Shown here: piece after piece, positions 7,377 through 18,100 of the stretch
Position numbering within the stretch: the first letter of the stretch is position 1
Layout: every line of letters starts with the position of its first letter
Assembly (NCBI GenBank): GCA_020523885.1
Contig: JAJAPY010000015.1
Location: 1 to 64,000 of the forward strand
Origin: Candidatus Liberimonas magnetica
Lineage (GTDB): Bacteria; Elusimicrobiota; Endomicrobiia; Endomicrobiales; JAFGIL01
Length of the DNA stretch: 64,000 nucleotides
Direction: 5' to 3'
Notes under the pieces: model-generated
What the model was told of the DNA's origin: nothing
Database searches by the model: none
The model's input: the letters and a program-made list of their open reading frames with translations, nothing else
Made by a program: the position numbers and the translations under genes

Positions 7377-8762
7377 TCATTTACTGTTCTTCTTCGGGCT
7401 GTGTTCCGGCAGATATTTTTTCACAAGTTCCCACATTTCATCGTCTGAAATAACGTTTACTCTTCCTTTTTCGAATTCGCTGTCTATCCATTCTTTCATT
7501 TTAGCTATTGCAGGCAGTGATTTATCTATTTTTTTATCACCGGAAAGTTCAAGCTCATTATTTATCCAGTAAGCAATGCCCGCAAGGCCTGATTTGTCGG
7601 TCAAGCTGACCTCCGGAGGCCTGTTAAGGATTTTCCCTGTATTAAAAACATTGTAAATTTCTTCATCTTTAAGAAGGCCGTCCACGTGTATGCCTGCCCT
7701 CGTCAGGTTAAAGTGAGCTCCAACAAAGGGCTGCTGCAGCGGTATATTATAGCCTATCTTATTCTTAAAATACTTGGCTATATCTGTAATGACCGACAGG
7801 TCCATTCCATTCCAGGTTCCCCGTAAAGATACATATTCTATTGCAAGAGCTTCTAAAGGCGTATTCCCTGTCCGCTCACCTATGCCTAGTAAAGTTCCGT
7901 TTACTGCACTACACCCGTACAGCCATGCAAAAGTAGCATTTGTTAAACCCCTGTAAAAATCATTATGCCCGTGCCATTCTATCCACTCTGACGGAACTCC
8001 GGCCAGATGGGTCAGCCCGTACATGATCCCGTTCACATTGCGGGGTAAGGATGCTCCTGCATAAGCTACCCCAAAACCAAGAGTATCGCACGCCCTGATC
8101 TTAACCGGCATTTTTGCTTCCTTTGCAAGCTTCATCAGCTCGCTTGCAAAAGGCACAACAAATCCGTAAAAATCAGCTCTTGTTATATCCTCAAAATGGC
8201 ACCTTGGTATTATGCCTTCTGCCAAAGCAGCGCGGACAATATCCAGATACATATCCAATGCCTGCCTGCGGGTTTTTTTAAGCTTCAGAAAGATATGATA
8301 ATCAGAGCAGGAGGTAAGAATACCTGTTTCTTTAAGTCCCATTTCTTTTACAAGATGAAAATCATTTTTAGTTGCTCTTATCCAGGATGTTATTTCAGGG
8401 TATTTGTACCCCTTTTCCCTGCATTTGGCTAAAGCATTCTTATCTTTTTCAGAATATAGAAAGAATTCCGTTTGCCTTATGACCCCGTTTGGCCCACCGA
8501 GCTTGTGTAACATATCATAGATAGCAACCATTTGTTCTACGGTAAAAGGAGGAAGCGCCTGCTGACCGTCTCTGAAAGTCGTGTCTGTAATCCATATTTC
8601 TTCCGGAGGATTCATAGGTACTACCCTGTTATTAAACGGGATTTTAGGGATATCATCGTAAGGGAACACATCCCTGTATAAGTTAGGTTCGGTTACATCT
8701 TGCAATTCATAATGGTATTCTTCAGGTTCTAGTATTTTCCTATCTTTATTGAAACGAAGCAT
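7377..8762 (-). CDS. Probable Re-type citrate synthase (homocitrate/isopropylmalate synthase family)
   Basis: A 461-residue enzyme of the DRE-TIM (HMGL-like) superfamily that condenses acetyl-CoA with a 2-oxo acid. The core motif is DTTFRDGQQALPPFT; CHFEDITRADFYGF and WHGHNDF supply further active-site and metal-ligand residues. The blocks LGGPNGVIRQTEFFLYSEKD and GYKYPEITSWIRA resemble, from memory, the Re-citrate synthase group of clostridia, Syntrophus and similar anaerobes more than LeuA, whose C-terminal regulatory domain is absent. Start ATG preceded by GGAGG. No leuCD or other leucine genes are nearby. The superfamily is certain; the substrate is an inference. Confidence 0.65.
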   Translation of the reverse strand: MLRFNKDRKILEPEEYHYELQDVTEPNLYRDVFPYDDIPKIPFNNRVVPMNPPEEIWITDTTFRDGQQALPPFTVEQMVAIYDMLHKLGGPNGVIRQTEFFLYSEKDKNALAKCREKGYKYPEITSWIRATKNDFHLVKEMGLKETGILTSCSDYHIFLKLKKTRRQALDMYLDIVRAALAEGIIPRCHFEDITRADFYGFVVPFASELMKLAKEAKMPVKIRACDTLGFGVAYAGASLPRNVNGIMYGLTHLAGVPSEWIEWHGHNDFYRGLTNATFAWLYGCSAVNGTLLGIGERTGNTPLEALAIEYVSLRGTWNGMDLSVITDIAKYFKNKIGYNIPLQQPFVGAHFNLTRAGIHVDGLLKDEEIYNVFNTGKILNRPPEVSLTDKSGLAGIAYWINNELELSGDKKIDKSLPAIAKMKEWIDSEFEKGRVNVISDDEMWELVKKYLPEHSPKKNSK

Positions 8763-8912
8763 TTTTCCTCCAACCGTTGCGCCCTTTTAAATTATTTTTA
8801 TTATATACTTTTTTAAAATTGTACTAATTTAATGCATAAAAATCAAATTGATTTATTAATTATTTTATATGTATATATAAAAATAGCATTTTGTTGGACT
8901 AAATTGTTGGAA

Positions 8913-8941
8913 TTGACAAAATCGCAGCTTTTTAGTAAAAT
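8913..8941 (+). promoter_or_regulatory. Sigma70-type promoter of the efflux operon
   Basis: TTGACA, a 17-base spacer, then TAAAAT. The predicted start of transcription (about 8948) is only some 11 bases before the ATG at 8959, and no ribosome-binding site is visible. The mRNA may be nearly leaderless. It lies in the divergent gap between the citrate-synthase-like gene and the efflux operon. Confidence 0.6.
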
Positions 8942-8958
8942 TGTAACTTAAATATACC

Positions 8959-10377
8959 ATGATAAAACAAGTAAAATATCTAATTGTTTTCTTTTCTTTA
9001 ATTGTTACCTCTAGTATCTCTAAAGCCTCCGATCAATTTTTAGATATGTGTTTAAGGTTTGCTCAAGCCAGAGATAAAAACCTGGAAGTTGCTGAAGAAC
9101 AGGTCAAACTTTCCATGACAAGATTGATCAGGTCTACCAGGGCATTTTTGCCTGTATTATCCCTGGAGAGAAAATACGAAAAAGGAAAGACCTATTCAGG
9201 TGCAGACCCGTCTATAGGCCTTCTTTCTCAGGAGTATCAATCCGAAAGTTTAGGTTTTAGGGCCCAGCAACCTATCTTTGAGGGTGGGAGGTTGAGCAAT
9301 ACTTACAAGTACGACAATTCAATGCTTGCCTCTGCAAAATATAATTATACTAAAATAAGAGAAGAATTATTTTATAAGATTAAAGCCACTTATTTTGAGT
9401 TTTTAACTGCAAAGATGCGGTATATTAAGCTAAAAAAAACACTTGGAGAAATCAATAAATTATCAGAGCGGGTAGAACTGGAATACCATGCAAAAGCTAT
9501 ATCAAAACTGGATTTAGATGAAGCCAAAAACTTCAGGGATAAAGTTGAAAACATGTTCAAGGAAGCAGAGTCCACCATGGCACTTACAAAAAGGCGGCTT
9601 GCATATTTTGCAAACATTGAGTCATTAGACGATATCCCGGGAGTAATACCGGAAGGCCTTCCAGAAGATGTACCGGAAATATCGTACGTACTGGATGAAT
9701 GCATTAATTTTGCTGTTCAAAACAACGTAGAATTAAAAATGACCAAACTGCAGATAGAAATGGCGAAATACAAAAGAAGGATCATTGACTCAAAGATCAT
9801 CCCCAAAATATATCTGGAAGGTTTTTATGGAAGAAGCGGAGAAGCGGATGTTTCGCAGCCAATACCCTTGGCTGTGTCCTGGAGCTTGTTGGGAAAACTG
9901 AGCTGGGGCCTGTGGGGTAATTCGCTTGAAATAGATCAAAATACGACAAAAACAAACCCTAATGAGGCTACCAACCCTAATGCAAGGTTTGATACGAACA
10001 GCCTTGATATTAAGTTTTCTTTTTTTGATGATTTGAACTATTTTGTTGATTCTAAGGAAAGCAAAGTGGGGTTCAATCAGGCTTTAGCGTCTTACGATGA
10101 GTCAAATAAGAAAACGATCATGGAAGTCGACAAATCCTACAGCGAATACAGGGATTCTCTTTTTAGCGCAAAAGTCCTTAAGGATGAAATTGAAATAAAA
10201 GAAAGAAAGCTCGAGTTGTTGCGTAAAAGGAACCAGCTCTATGAGGTTACGACTCTGCAACTGATGCAGGAAACAGTATCTTATGCTGAAACCGTATTCC
10301 AATATTCAAAAATGATGTATACTAATTATTCGAATGTCAGCAATCTGGAAAGGCTTACCCTGATGCCGTTAAGGTAA
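8959..10377 (+). CDS. TolC-type outer membrane efflux protein
   Basis: A 472-residue outer-membrane channel with a signal peptide (about residues 1-23, ending SISKAS) and two TolC/OEP repeats of long coiled-coil helices with short beta-strand segments. It is first of four genes (channel, adaptor, two RND pumps) that form an export pathway across both membranes. The adaptor gene begins four bases downstream. The start is fixed by the signal peptide although no Shine-Dalgarno is visible. It is one of the few plus-strand genes in the window. Confidence 0.88.
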   Translation: MIKQVKYLIVFFSLIVTSSISKASDQFLDMCLRFAQARDKNLEVAEEQVKLSMTRLIRSTRAFLPVLSLERKYEKGKTYSGADPSIGLLSQEYQSESLGFRAQQPIFEGGRLSNTYKYDNSMLASAKYNYTKIREELFYKIKATYFEFLTAKMRYIKLKKTLGEINKLSERVELEYHAKAISKLDLDEAKNFRDKVENMFKEAESTMALTKRRLAYFANIESLDDIPGVIPEGLPEDVPEISYVLDECINFAVQNNVELKMTKLQIEMAKYKRRIIDSKIIPKIYLEGFYGRSGEADVSQPIPLAVSWSLLGKLSWGLWGNSLEIDQNTTKTNPNEATNPNARFDTNSLDIKFSFFDDLNYFVDSKESKVGFNQALASYDESNKKTIMEVDKSYSEYRDSLFSAKVLKDEIEIKERKLELLRKRNQLYEVTTLQLMQETVSYAETVFQYSKMMYTNYSNVSNLERLTLMPLR

Positions 10378-10381
10378 TTAA

Positions 10382-11734
10382 ATGAAACTAAAAATAAAAA
10401 AACTATTGGGTTTTCTTAAAATAAAAAAGATTTCTGATTTTATTATATCAACAATAGGAAAAATCATACTTTTTATCTTTCATATTGTGAAAGATAAGCT
10501 GTGGCCGCGCCTTACAAAGCTACTCCCGTTCTTAAAAAAGCTTGAGCCTCTGTTACAAAAAATAAAACCGACTTCAAAAAAAGGCAAGATTATTTTCATT
10601 TCAATATTTGTTTTACTTTTTGCCATATTTGGTTTTGCCGTAAAAAAAATATTTTTTAGTAAAAAAGCGGCAGCAGCGGAAGAAAGCAAACTTTTCAGCG
10701 TCAGGGTAAAACCTGCTAAAAAAGAAAATTTCAGCGATAAGTATACCGTAATGGGTACCATAAAAGGAGCTATTGAAAACGAATTGAGGTTTGAAATGGA
10801 CGGCATTCTGTCATCTTATAATTTTAATGAAGGCGATAAGGTAAAAAAAGGCCAGGTATTGTGTTCCCTTGACCCGAAAGATGCCATGACAAAAGTGGAT
10901 TATGCAAAGAGCAGGCACCAGTCAGAAAGATCCGCTTATTTTTCAGCTTCCCAGAGATTAAAAGTCTACGAAGAATTGTACGCCATGAACGCTTTATCTG
11001 AAAGCAAAATACAGGAAGCAAGGTATGAAACGATGTCTGCGGACGCAAAAATGAAGGCCGCTCTTTCTGAACTTGAACTGGCTCAGTCAAATTTGTCCAA
11101 AACAAGTTTGCTTGCTCCTGATAACGGCCTTTTAGCGCAGATAATCATACGGCCGGGCGAGTACATAACCCAGCATGACGTAGTAGCCAAATTCATAAGC
11201 GGTGTTGAGACAAATTTCGAAGTAGATGTCCCGGAAAAAGACGTAAACAACCTAAAGGTCGGCCAAAAGGTGAAGATTAACTGTGATGCTTATCAGAACA
11301 AGGATTTTATAGGCAAGGTTGCGGAAATCGCTCCAACTGTCAAGGAAAGGACTCGCAGTACAACAGTTAAAATAGATGTCCCAAATCCCGACGGAGAACT
11401 GAGGTCCGGAATGTTTGGAAGAGGAGTAATTTATTTAAAAGAGCTGGAAAATGTATTTATTGTGCCCCAGGAAAGCATAATAACCCTTGGAGCATCTACG
11501 TATCTCCTGCCTTTGTTAAAACCTGATGAACTCACAAAAGGTGAAGGTACTATAGAATTGCGAAACGTTAAAGTCGGTGATAAAGTTGAAAATAAAGCAA
11601 TAATAGAAGACGGTTTAGTGCCGGAGGAACTGATAGTAGTTGAAACTCAAGGACAGCTTTCCGATGGTATACGTGTAAAATATTCAATAATTGAAGACAA
11701 AGCCGAAGAAAATCAACCTGCTGCACAAGAGTAG
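10382..11734 (+). CDS. RND efflux membrane-fusion (adaptor) protein
   Basis: A 450-residue HlyD/AcrA-type periplasmic adaptor: a biotinyl-lipoyl-like half (FEMDGILSSYNFNEGDKVKKG), an alpha-helical hairpin (about 160-245), the second lipoyl half (LLAPDNGLLAQIIIRPGEYI), then beta-barrel and membrane-proximal domains. The N-terminus is odd. Instead of a lipobox or short signal peptide it has ~67 basic, amphipathic residues, including a possible first membrane segment at 16-36, before the transmembrane helix at about 68-88. The adaptor therefore has a long cytosolic or membrane-associated lead. Confidence 0.88.
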   Translation: MKLKIKKLLGFLKIKKISDFIISTIGKIILFIFHIVKDKLWPRLTKLLPFLKKLEPLLQKIKPTSKKGKIIFISIFVLLFAIFGFAVKKIFFSKKAAAAEESKLFSVRVKPAKKENFSDKYTVMGTIKGAIENELRFEMDGILSSYNFNEGDKVKKGQVLCSLDPKDAMTKVDYAKSRHQSERSAYFSASQRLKVYEELYAMNALSESKIQEARYETMSADAKMKAALSELELAQSNLSKTSLLAPDNGLLAQIIIRPGEYITQHDVVAKFISGVETNFEVDVPEKDVNNLKVGQKVKINCDAYQNKDFIGKVAEIAPTVKERTRSTTVKIDVPNPDGELRSGMFGRGVIYLKELENVFIVPQESIITLGASTYLLPLLKPDELTKGEGTIELRNVKVGDKVENKAIIEDGLVPEELIVVETQGQLSDGIRVKYSIIEDKAEENQPAAQE

Positions 11735-11768
11735 TAGAATCCTAAAAACCAAAGACAGCCTGGCTTAA

Positions 11769-11811
11769 TTGCAAAATGTAAATTTCAAAGTGCAAATTGC
11801 AAATTCAAAAT
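11769..11811. repeat. Word repeat (CAAAATG / CAAATTG type)
   Basis: Consecutive near-copies of GCAAAATGTAAATTTC and GTGCAAATTGCAAATTC between the adaptor and pump genes. The vocabulary resembles that of the spacer at 58674-58797. Only one arm is clear. Confidence 0.5.
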
Positions 11812-11836
11812 CTCCATTACTTCAAATATCAGGCCT

Positions 11837-11871
11837 AAGCCTATTAAAAACAGGATTTAGGCTTATTTTAT
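11837..11871 (+). terminator. Terminator-like hairpin just before the first RND pump gene
   Basis: AAGCCTA pairs with TAGGCTT across a 14-base loop and is followed by ATTTTATT. The structure ends eight bases before the pump's ATG at 11873, where no Shine-Dalgarno is visible. It could reduce read-through from the adaptor gene or control translation of the pump. Confidence 0.5.
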
Positions 11872-11872
11872 T

Positions 11873-14800
11873 ATGACTAGATTCGGTATACAAAAACCAA
11901 TCTCCACGTTAATGCTGGTTATTGCAATAATTCTTTTTGCCGTTGTAAGCCTGCAAAGAATTCCTGTAGAACTCTATCCAAATTATGCCTCCGGCGAAGT
12001 AAGTGTGATCACGCGCTTAAGAGGCGGAATAGCCGCAAGTGAAGTAGAGAAATATGTAACCAGGCCGCTTGAAGAAGTATTTTCCGAAATCAACGGTCTT
12101 AAAGAACTGATGTCATCTTCCCGGGAATCTGAATCCGTAATTAACCTGAAATTCCATAACTGGGTAGACACGAATTTCATTGTAATCGATATAAGAGAAA
12201 AACTTGCCATGGTAAGGCATATCTTGCCTAAAGAAGTCGAAAAACCCATTATTGCAAAATACCAGCAATCAGATGCCCCTATCATGATAGTATCCTTGAG
12301 TTCAAACGAATGCTCACCGGAGCAATTGCGTGTAATAGCCGAAGACAAGATAAAAGATAAGTTTATGCGCGTATCAGGTGTTGCCAACGTTGAGATCGGG
12401 GGCGGCCGTGAAAGAAAATTTTTTATTGAAGCCGATAATTCAAAGCTTATCGCCTATAGATTGCCGATTATGTCCGTAGTAGAAAAAATAAACTTAAGCA
12501 ACATATCGATTTCAGCCGGAGAAATACCGGAACAAAATAAGAAATTCGTCGTCAGGGCTACCGGAGAATATAACAACATCTTAGAAATAGCAAATACCGG
12601 AATCGCTACAACCCCGTCCGGGTCTGTCATACGCTTGAGAGACGTTGCAACAGTCCGGGACTCATTTTATGAAGCCACTTCGTTTGCCCGTTTGAATATT
12701 AAGCCCGTGGTCTCTTTATACATCCAAAAGGAATCAACTGCAAACACTATTAAAGTTGCCGATGAAATACTTAAAAACATCGAGAGGTTAAGACCAACCG
12801 TAGGCAGTGATATTGTTATAACTGTAGTAAAAAACGACGCGGAATTCATTAATAAGTCTATTTATGCATTAAAAGAGGCTTTAACTGTCGGGGCGATATT
12901 ATTAGTCGGTATTTTATTTCTTTTTATGAGGAATATGAGAAGCATTTTAATAGTTATAACTACCCTGCCTTTAAGCCTGCTGCTTTCCGTCGTCTTGATA
13001 TACTTTTCAAACCTGACATTCAATGTTATGACCTTAAGCGGCCTTGCCATGGGGATAGGCAATGTTATGGATAATGCCATTGTAATACTTGAGAATATAT
13101 CGTTTCATCATGAACGCAAAACTTTTAAAGATAAAGTGACCATGATAGTAGAAGGAACGAATGAACTGGCGCTTCCCATAACAGCGTCAACTCTTACTAC
13201 CATAATAGTATTTCTTCCACTGGTATTCTTAGAACCCGAAATAAGGCAGCTTTACGTCCCTTTTGCCTTGACCATAACTTTCTCATTAATAGCATCAGTA
13301 ATTTGTACGCTGACCTTTGTGCCTCCCGAATGTTATAATTGGCAGAACAACTTTAACCCTGATTTTCAAAACTGGTATAAAAAAGTGCGAAATTATTACA
13401 GGCATATGCTTGAAACTTCGTTCCGTTATAAAAGACAGATCTGGGCTAGCGTTTTTGTATTGATGTTGTTTTCAGCCTGGATAATGGCACACAGGGATTC
13501 AGAGTTTATAGAACAGGGCGATATAAATACATTCCGAGTAGGGATACAGTTCCCCCCAGCCACAAGGATAGAACGGTCCAATGAAATTGTAAAAAAAATG
13601 GAACAAGCCCTTTTGTCCTACCCTATTGTAGACAGGGTTTCATCAAAAGTTGAGAAACTTCATACATTCATCGAAGTGAGAGTTAAATCCCAGGCCGACC
13701 AATTCAAGGCACTTTTCAGGAAAAGGTTCAACGAATTTTCCCCTGCCTTTGTTTATTACCAGGAGTCACAGCAGACGGGTGCGAGTGAAATGTTCATAGA
13801 TTTTTTCGGTACCGATTATGATGTCATAAAACAAATTGTCTTTGCAGCTTCAGGCAGGCTTTCCCAGATACCCGGGTTGACGGACGTAAAAATAAGGATG
13901 AGAGAAGATGAACCTGAATTGAATTTACTGGTTGACAAAGACAAGCTTGCGCTTTTCGGCATGAATACTTATTATCTCGGAAATTACCTTCATTGCTCGC
14001 TTAGAGGCCTTATAGCTACGCAGTACAGGAGCGAAGGAAAACAGATAGAGACTATCTGCAGGCTGGTTCCGGGGAGTGTGAAATCTTCAAAAGAATTGCC
14101 TTTTCTTTTCCTGATATCCCAGAGAGGCGATATCGTAACCTTGGGCCAGCTCTGCGAAATAAAGCAGGTAAAATCTACCCAGGAAATATGGCACAAGAAC
14201 AAAAAACGTTTTGTACAGATAAGCGCCAACCGTTCGAACCTCGGCCTTGGCAAAGCAGCGGAAAGGATAACAAAGGTATTGTCAGGGCTGGCTTTCCCCA
14301 AAGATTATTCCTTCAGCCTCTCAGGAGATTATGAAAAAGTCACCCGGAACAAACAACAATTTATAATGGCCATTTCCTTGACGGTTATATTGATATACCT
14401 GGTACTTGCTTCTTTGTTTGAATCATTTCTTCAGCCGCTCCTTATAATGTTCGCATTGCCTTTAAGCATAATAGGAGTAGCTTTATCCTTATGGGCTTTT
14501 AAGAAACCTTTAAGCCTGGGCGTATGGATTGGCCTTATGATATTGTTCGGTTCCGTGGTTTACGGCTCTATCATACTTGTGGAAAAAATAAATACAAGAC
14601 GAGTGGGAAGGACCAATCTTTTACGCGTGATTTTCGAATCCTGCAGTGAGAGGTTAAGGCCGGAGCTTATTACTCTTCTTATGAGGACGCTGGGGCTTCT
14701 TCCGATGGTCCTTAGCAGGGATGAAGCAGCATCGATGTGGAGATCTCTTGGAATGACGATACTTTTCGGAACAATGACGGGGACGCTGCTTACTCTTTTG

Positions 14801-14935
14801 ATAGTGCCCGTAGGCTATCTTATCATGGAAAACATAAGTAACAACTTCTTTATTTATTTAGACACCTATAAAGATAACATTTTTAATTATATAACTACCA
14901 AAAGTAGAAGATTATTAAGTGATAAACCAACATAA
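11873..14935 (+). CDS. RND efflux pump permease 1
   Basis: A 1020-residue inner-membrane RND transporter (AcrB/MMPL-like) with two halves of six TM helices and large periplasmic loops. The N-terminus (RFGIQKPISTLMLVIAII) and QSDAPIMIVSLSS are typical. In TM4 the proton-relay pair Asp-Asp of AcrB reads Asp-Asn (VMDNAIVILEN, near residue 400). The TM10 lysine position of AcrB holds Tyr (VVYGSIILVE, near 897). The Asp-Asn form is common in uncharacterised RND pumps; loss of the Lys suggests a different relay network. The substrate is unknown. It may pair with the second permease. Confidence 0.9.
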   Translation: MTRFGIQKPISTLMLVIAIILFAVVSLQRIPVELYPNYASGEVSVITRLRGGIAASEVEKYVTRPLEEVFSEINGLKELMSSSRESESVINLKFHNWVDTNFIVIDIREKLAMVRHILPKEVEKPIIAKYQQSDAPIMIVSLSSNECSPEQLRVIAEDKIKDKFMRVSGVANVEIGGGRERKFFIEADNSKLIAYRLPIMSVVEKINLSNISISAGEIPEQNKKFVVRATGEYNNILEIANTGIATTPSGSVIRLRDVATVRDSFYEATSFARLNIKPVVSLYIQKESTANTIKVADEILKNIERLRPTVGSDIVITVVKNDAEFINKSIYALKEALTVGAILLVGILFLFMRNMRSILIVITTLPLSLLLSVVLIYFSNLTFNVMTLSGLAMGIGNVMDNAIVILENISFHHERKTFKDKVTMIVEGTNELALPITASTLTTIIVFLPLVFLEPEIRQLYVPFALTITFSLIASVICTLTFVPPECYNWQNNFNPDFQNWYKKVRNYYRHMLETSFRYKRQIWASVFVLMLFSAWIMAHRDSEFIEQGDINTFRVGIQFPPATRIERSNEIVKKMEQALLSYPIVDRVSSKVEKLHTFIEVRVKSQADQFKALFRKRFNEFSPAFVYYQESQQTGASEMFIDFFGTDYDVIKQIVFAASGRLSQIPGLTDVKIRMREDEPELNLLVDKDKLALFGMNTYYLGNYLHCSLRGLIATQYRSEGKQIETICRLVPGSVKSSKELPFLFLISQRGDIVTLGQLCEIKQVKSTQEIWHKNKKRFVQISANRSNLGLGKAAERITKVLSGLAFPKDYSFSLSGDYEKVTRNKQQFIMAISLTVILIYLVLASLFESFLQPLLIMFALPLSIIGVALSLWAFKKPLSLGVWIGLMILFGSVVYGSIILVEKINTRRVGRTNLLRVIFESCSERLRPELITLLMRTLGLLPMVLSRDEAASMWRSLGMTILFGTMTGTLLTLLIVPVGYLIMENISNNFFIYLDTYKDNIFNYITTKSRRLLSDKPT

Positions 14936-14948
14936 TGGTTTTTGTTCT

Positions 14949-15082
14949 TTAGATTCTAAATACTAAACTCTAAACAAACTGAAAACTTAAATAATTAATA
15001 AACAATTGGATTTTATTTAGTATTTTATGTTTTGGAATTTGAATTTATATTTAGAGTTTCGGATTTAGTGTTTAGGGTTTTG
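14949..15082. repeat. Word-repeat inverted pair between the two RND genes
   Basis: The left arm has near-repeats of CTAAATACTAAACTCTAAAC. The right arm has TTTAGAGTTTCGGATTTAGTG and TTTAGGGTTTTG, which read as the same words on the other strand. The centre is A/T-rich. The same vocabulary recurs at 42061-42176. Confidence 0.75.
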
Positions 15083-15105
15083 ATTTCAACAATGGTGATT
15101 AAACT

Positions 15106-18100
15106 ATGAATTTATTAAGACTTCCTGTAGACAGGCCTGTAACAACTATAATGCTTTTTTTAGCTATTAGTTTGTTTGGAGTTATTTCCTGGTCGCGCAT
15201 ACCTCAGGAATTATTTCCTTCGATGGAATTTCCCCAAATCACCATAGTTACTAAATATGAAGGTGCAGGGCCGGAAGAGGCTGAAAAACTTATTAGCAAG
15301 CTGGTCGAAGAATCCATGGGAACGGTTAAAAACATTAAAAAGGTAAGTTCTGTTTCAAAAGAAGGAGTATCGATAGTAACGTGCGAATTCCGCTGGGGAA
15401 CAAACATGAACTTTTCCGCTATGGAAGTAAGAGAGAAGATAGACTTGATAAAAGAAGCTTTACCCAAGGAATCCCGCGACCCGATAGTCTTAAAATACAA
15501 TCCTATGCAGGTTGAAGCCATGATACTTTCGGCCAGCTATAAAAACGAAGAAACTAGCCTGTGGAAAATGGCTGAATTAAGATCTTTTTGCAAAAAAAAT
15601 ATAAAAGACGAAATGGAACGGATTGACGGAGTTGCTAAAGTCGAGGTCAGAGGCGGAGAAAAGAAAGAAATACTTGTTGAAATAGACAAAGGCCGGCTTT
15701 TAGCGAACCAGATATCCATTATGGATGTAATCAGCTCGCTTAAAAATGCCAACGTGACATATCCTGCCGGTACTATTAAAGAACAAACTTATGAATATCT
15801 TGTAAAAACGGTAGGAGAATTCCAGACCATTTCAGACATATCGTCCCTTGCTTTCAGCGCTCAAGAACAACCTAATACTAACACTTATGCAAAACAAATA
15901 AGAGGTGAACCCAACCCCAACCAAAGAAGAGATAAAATCATATTTATAAGGGATATAGCAGAGGTAAAAGAGGCTTTGAGGGACCAGACAGGTTTTTCCA
16001 GGTATGACATGAAAGAAAATATATCTCTGGGTATTTTCCCCCAATCAGGCGCAAACCTGGTTAAAATGTCAGAATTAATAAAAAAGAAACTTGAAGAAGT
16101 AAAACTCAGAACCCCTAAAAATATTGACATAAAAATGATCTATGACCAGTCGGAATTTATAAAAGCTTCAATCGATGATATTTACGAAAATGCTATCGAA
16201 GGCGGAATCTTTACTTTTATAACGCTTTTAATATTCATGAGAAGCGCCTCAGCCTCGGTTATCATAAACCTTGCAATACCGATCTCAACTTTTGTCACTT
16301 TGATACTTATGTATTTTCAGAATATTACGATAAATACTATGTCTTTGGGCGGAATAGTCATAGGGTTCGGGTTTGTGGTAGACAGCGCCAATGTTGTAAT
16401 GGAAGCCATTATAGTTGACTTCCACAATAAACCCGGTAAAAACCAGAAAGATCTGGTGTATGAAGCTACGGTAGTTCTTGTACCGTCCGTGATAAGTTCT
16501 ACTCTTACCAGTATTGCTATATTTATACCTTTCATTTTTATAACCGGCATGGCCGGGCAGCTCTTCAAGCAAATGGCCCTTACCATCACGTTTGGCATGA
16601 TAGCCTCTATTTTTGTAGCTCTTTTCCTTGTCCCGACATTTTTGGCTAAAATGGACCTTTCAAAATTCAGTATAGAATTCGGGCAAAGTTTTTCGCAGAA
16701 ATATTTTATTCCTAATTTAAGAAGCATATTGAAGTGGGGATGGGGTAAAATGCTCTTTGTTTTAGGAATATATACATTTTTTGGCTTGTTGTTTTTCGTT
16801 TTGATCCCTAAAGAGTTCATGCCGAAAGCCGATGAAAGGCGTTTCATCCTTAATCTCTCGATGACCCCGGATACGCCTTTGAACATAACAAACGATATCT
16901 CAAAACGTATCGAAAGACACCTTCAAACTGTGCATGAAATAAAAGACATGTCAGTAATCGTAGGGTCTACAGGCGATGAAGTCGGCAGTGCATCGGTTGA
17001 GACACTCGGTTCCTATCAAGCAAGGATTGTAGCACGGTTGAACAGGAAAGGCAGGTCTACGAACGAGGTAGTTTCAAAACTAAGCGATGAAATTAAGACC
17101 TGGAATATTAAAAACATTACGACCGAGTTTATTACCGAGCAGGGCTTATTCGGGTCATCTATCGGGTCGGGTTCAGGCCTTGTCGTAGAAGTAAAAGGGA
17201 AAAACCTGAACAGCTTGAAAGAAAGGTCTGAAGAGATCAAAGAACGCATGGAGAAGATAAACAATTTCTACGGAATAAAAATAAATCCGTCCGGCTTTGT
17301 GCCTCAGCTTAAAGTCGTAATAGACAGGGAAAGGGCTTCCTTGTTCGGGCTTTCAACACAAGACATATCTGCCATGAGCCTTGCCGCAATAAAAGGCCAT
17401 GTTGCCACAAAACTAAAGACAAAAGACGACGAGTATGACATAAGAGTGAGGATGCGGCCTGGTGACAGGGATTCCCTGGAAAAGGTGAATGAAATGACGG
17501 CCTATTCACCGTCGGGTATGACGATCCAGTTAAAACAGATCAGCCAATCCGTTTTTGTAGATTCACTCCCCGAAATAAAAAGATCGGAAGGCGACAGGAC
17601 ATACTTTGTTACATCGAATGTCAAGGGGAGTTTTAATAAGGCCGTAAGTATCCTTCAAAAAGTTCTTGAGGAACTTCCTAAAAAAGAAGATATCGTAACT
17701 AATATCGCAGGTGAAATGCTTGCGATACAAGAATCTATGGCGTCTTCGGGATTTGCCATGATTCTTGGCGTAATAATAATTTTTATGATCCTTGCATCCG
17801 AGTTTGAATCCCTGAGGCAGCCTCTAATAGTCATGTTTGCAGTGCCTCTGGGGGTTTTAGGCGCTGTTTACACGCTTTATTTCACAGGCCAGTCTATTAA
17901 CTCCATTTCGATGCTCGGAATGATAATGCTCTTAGGCCAGGCTGTAAGTATTTCTATATTCCTTGTAGACAGGTATAATTACATGCAGGAAAATAATACA
18001 GACAACCTGGGTTTAGAAGACATCATAGTAGAAGCCACCAGTTCCCGTTTAAGGCCGGTCTTAATGACAACTCTTACAAGTATCGTAGGATTGATCCCCC

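Noticed and set aside
11735-15105. The two RND genes as one frameshifted gene
   Set aside because: Each encodes a complete 12-TM pump with its own N-terminus and both halves.
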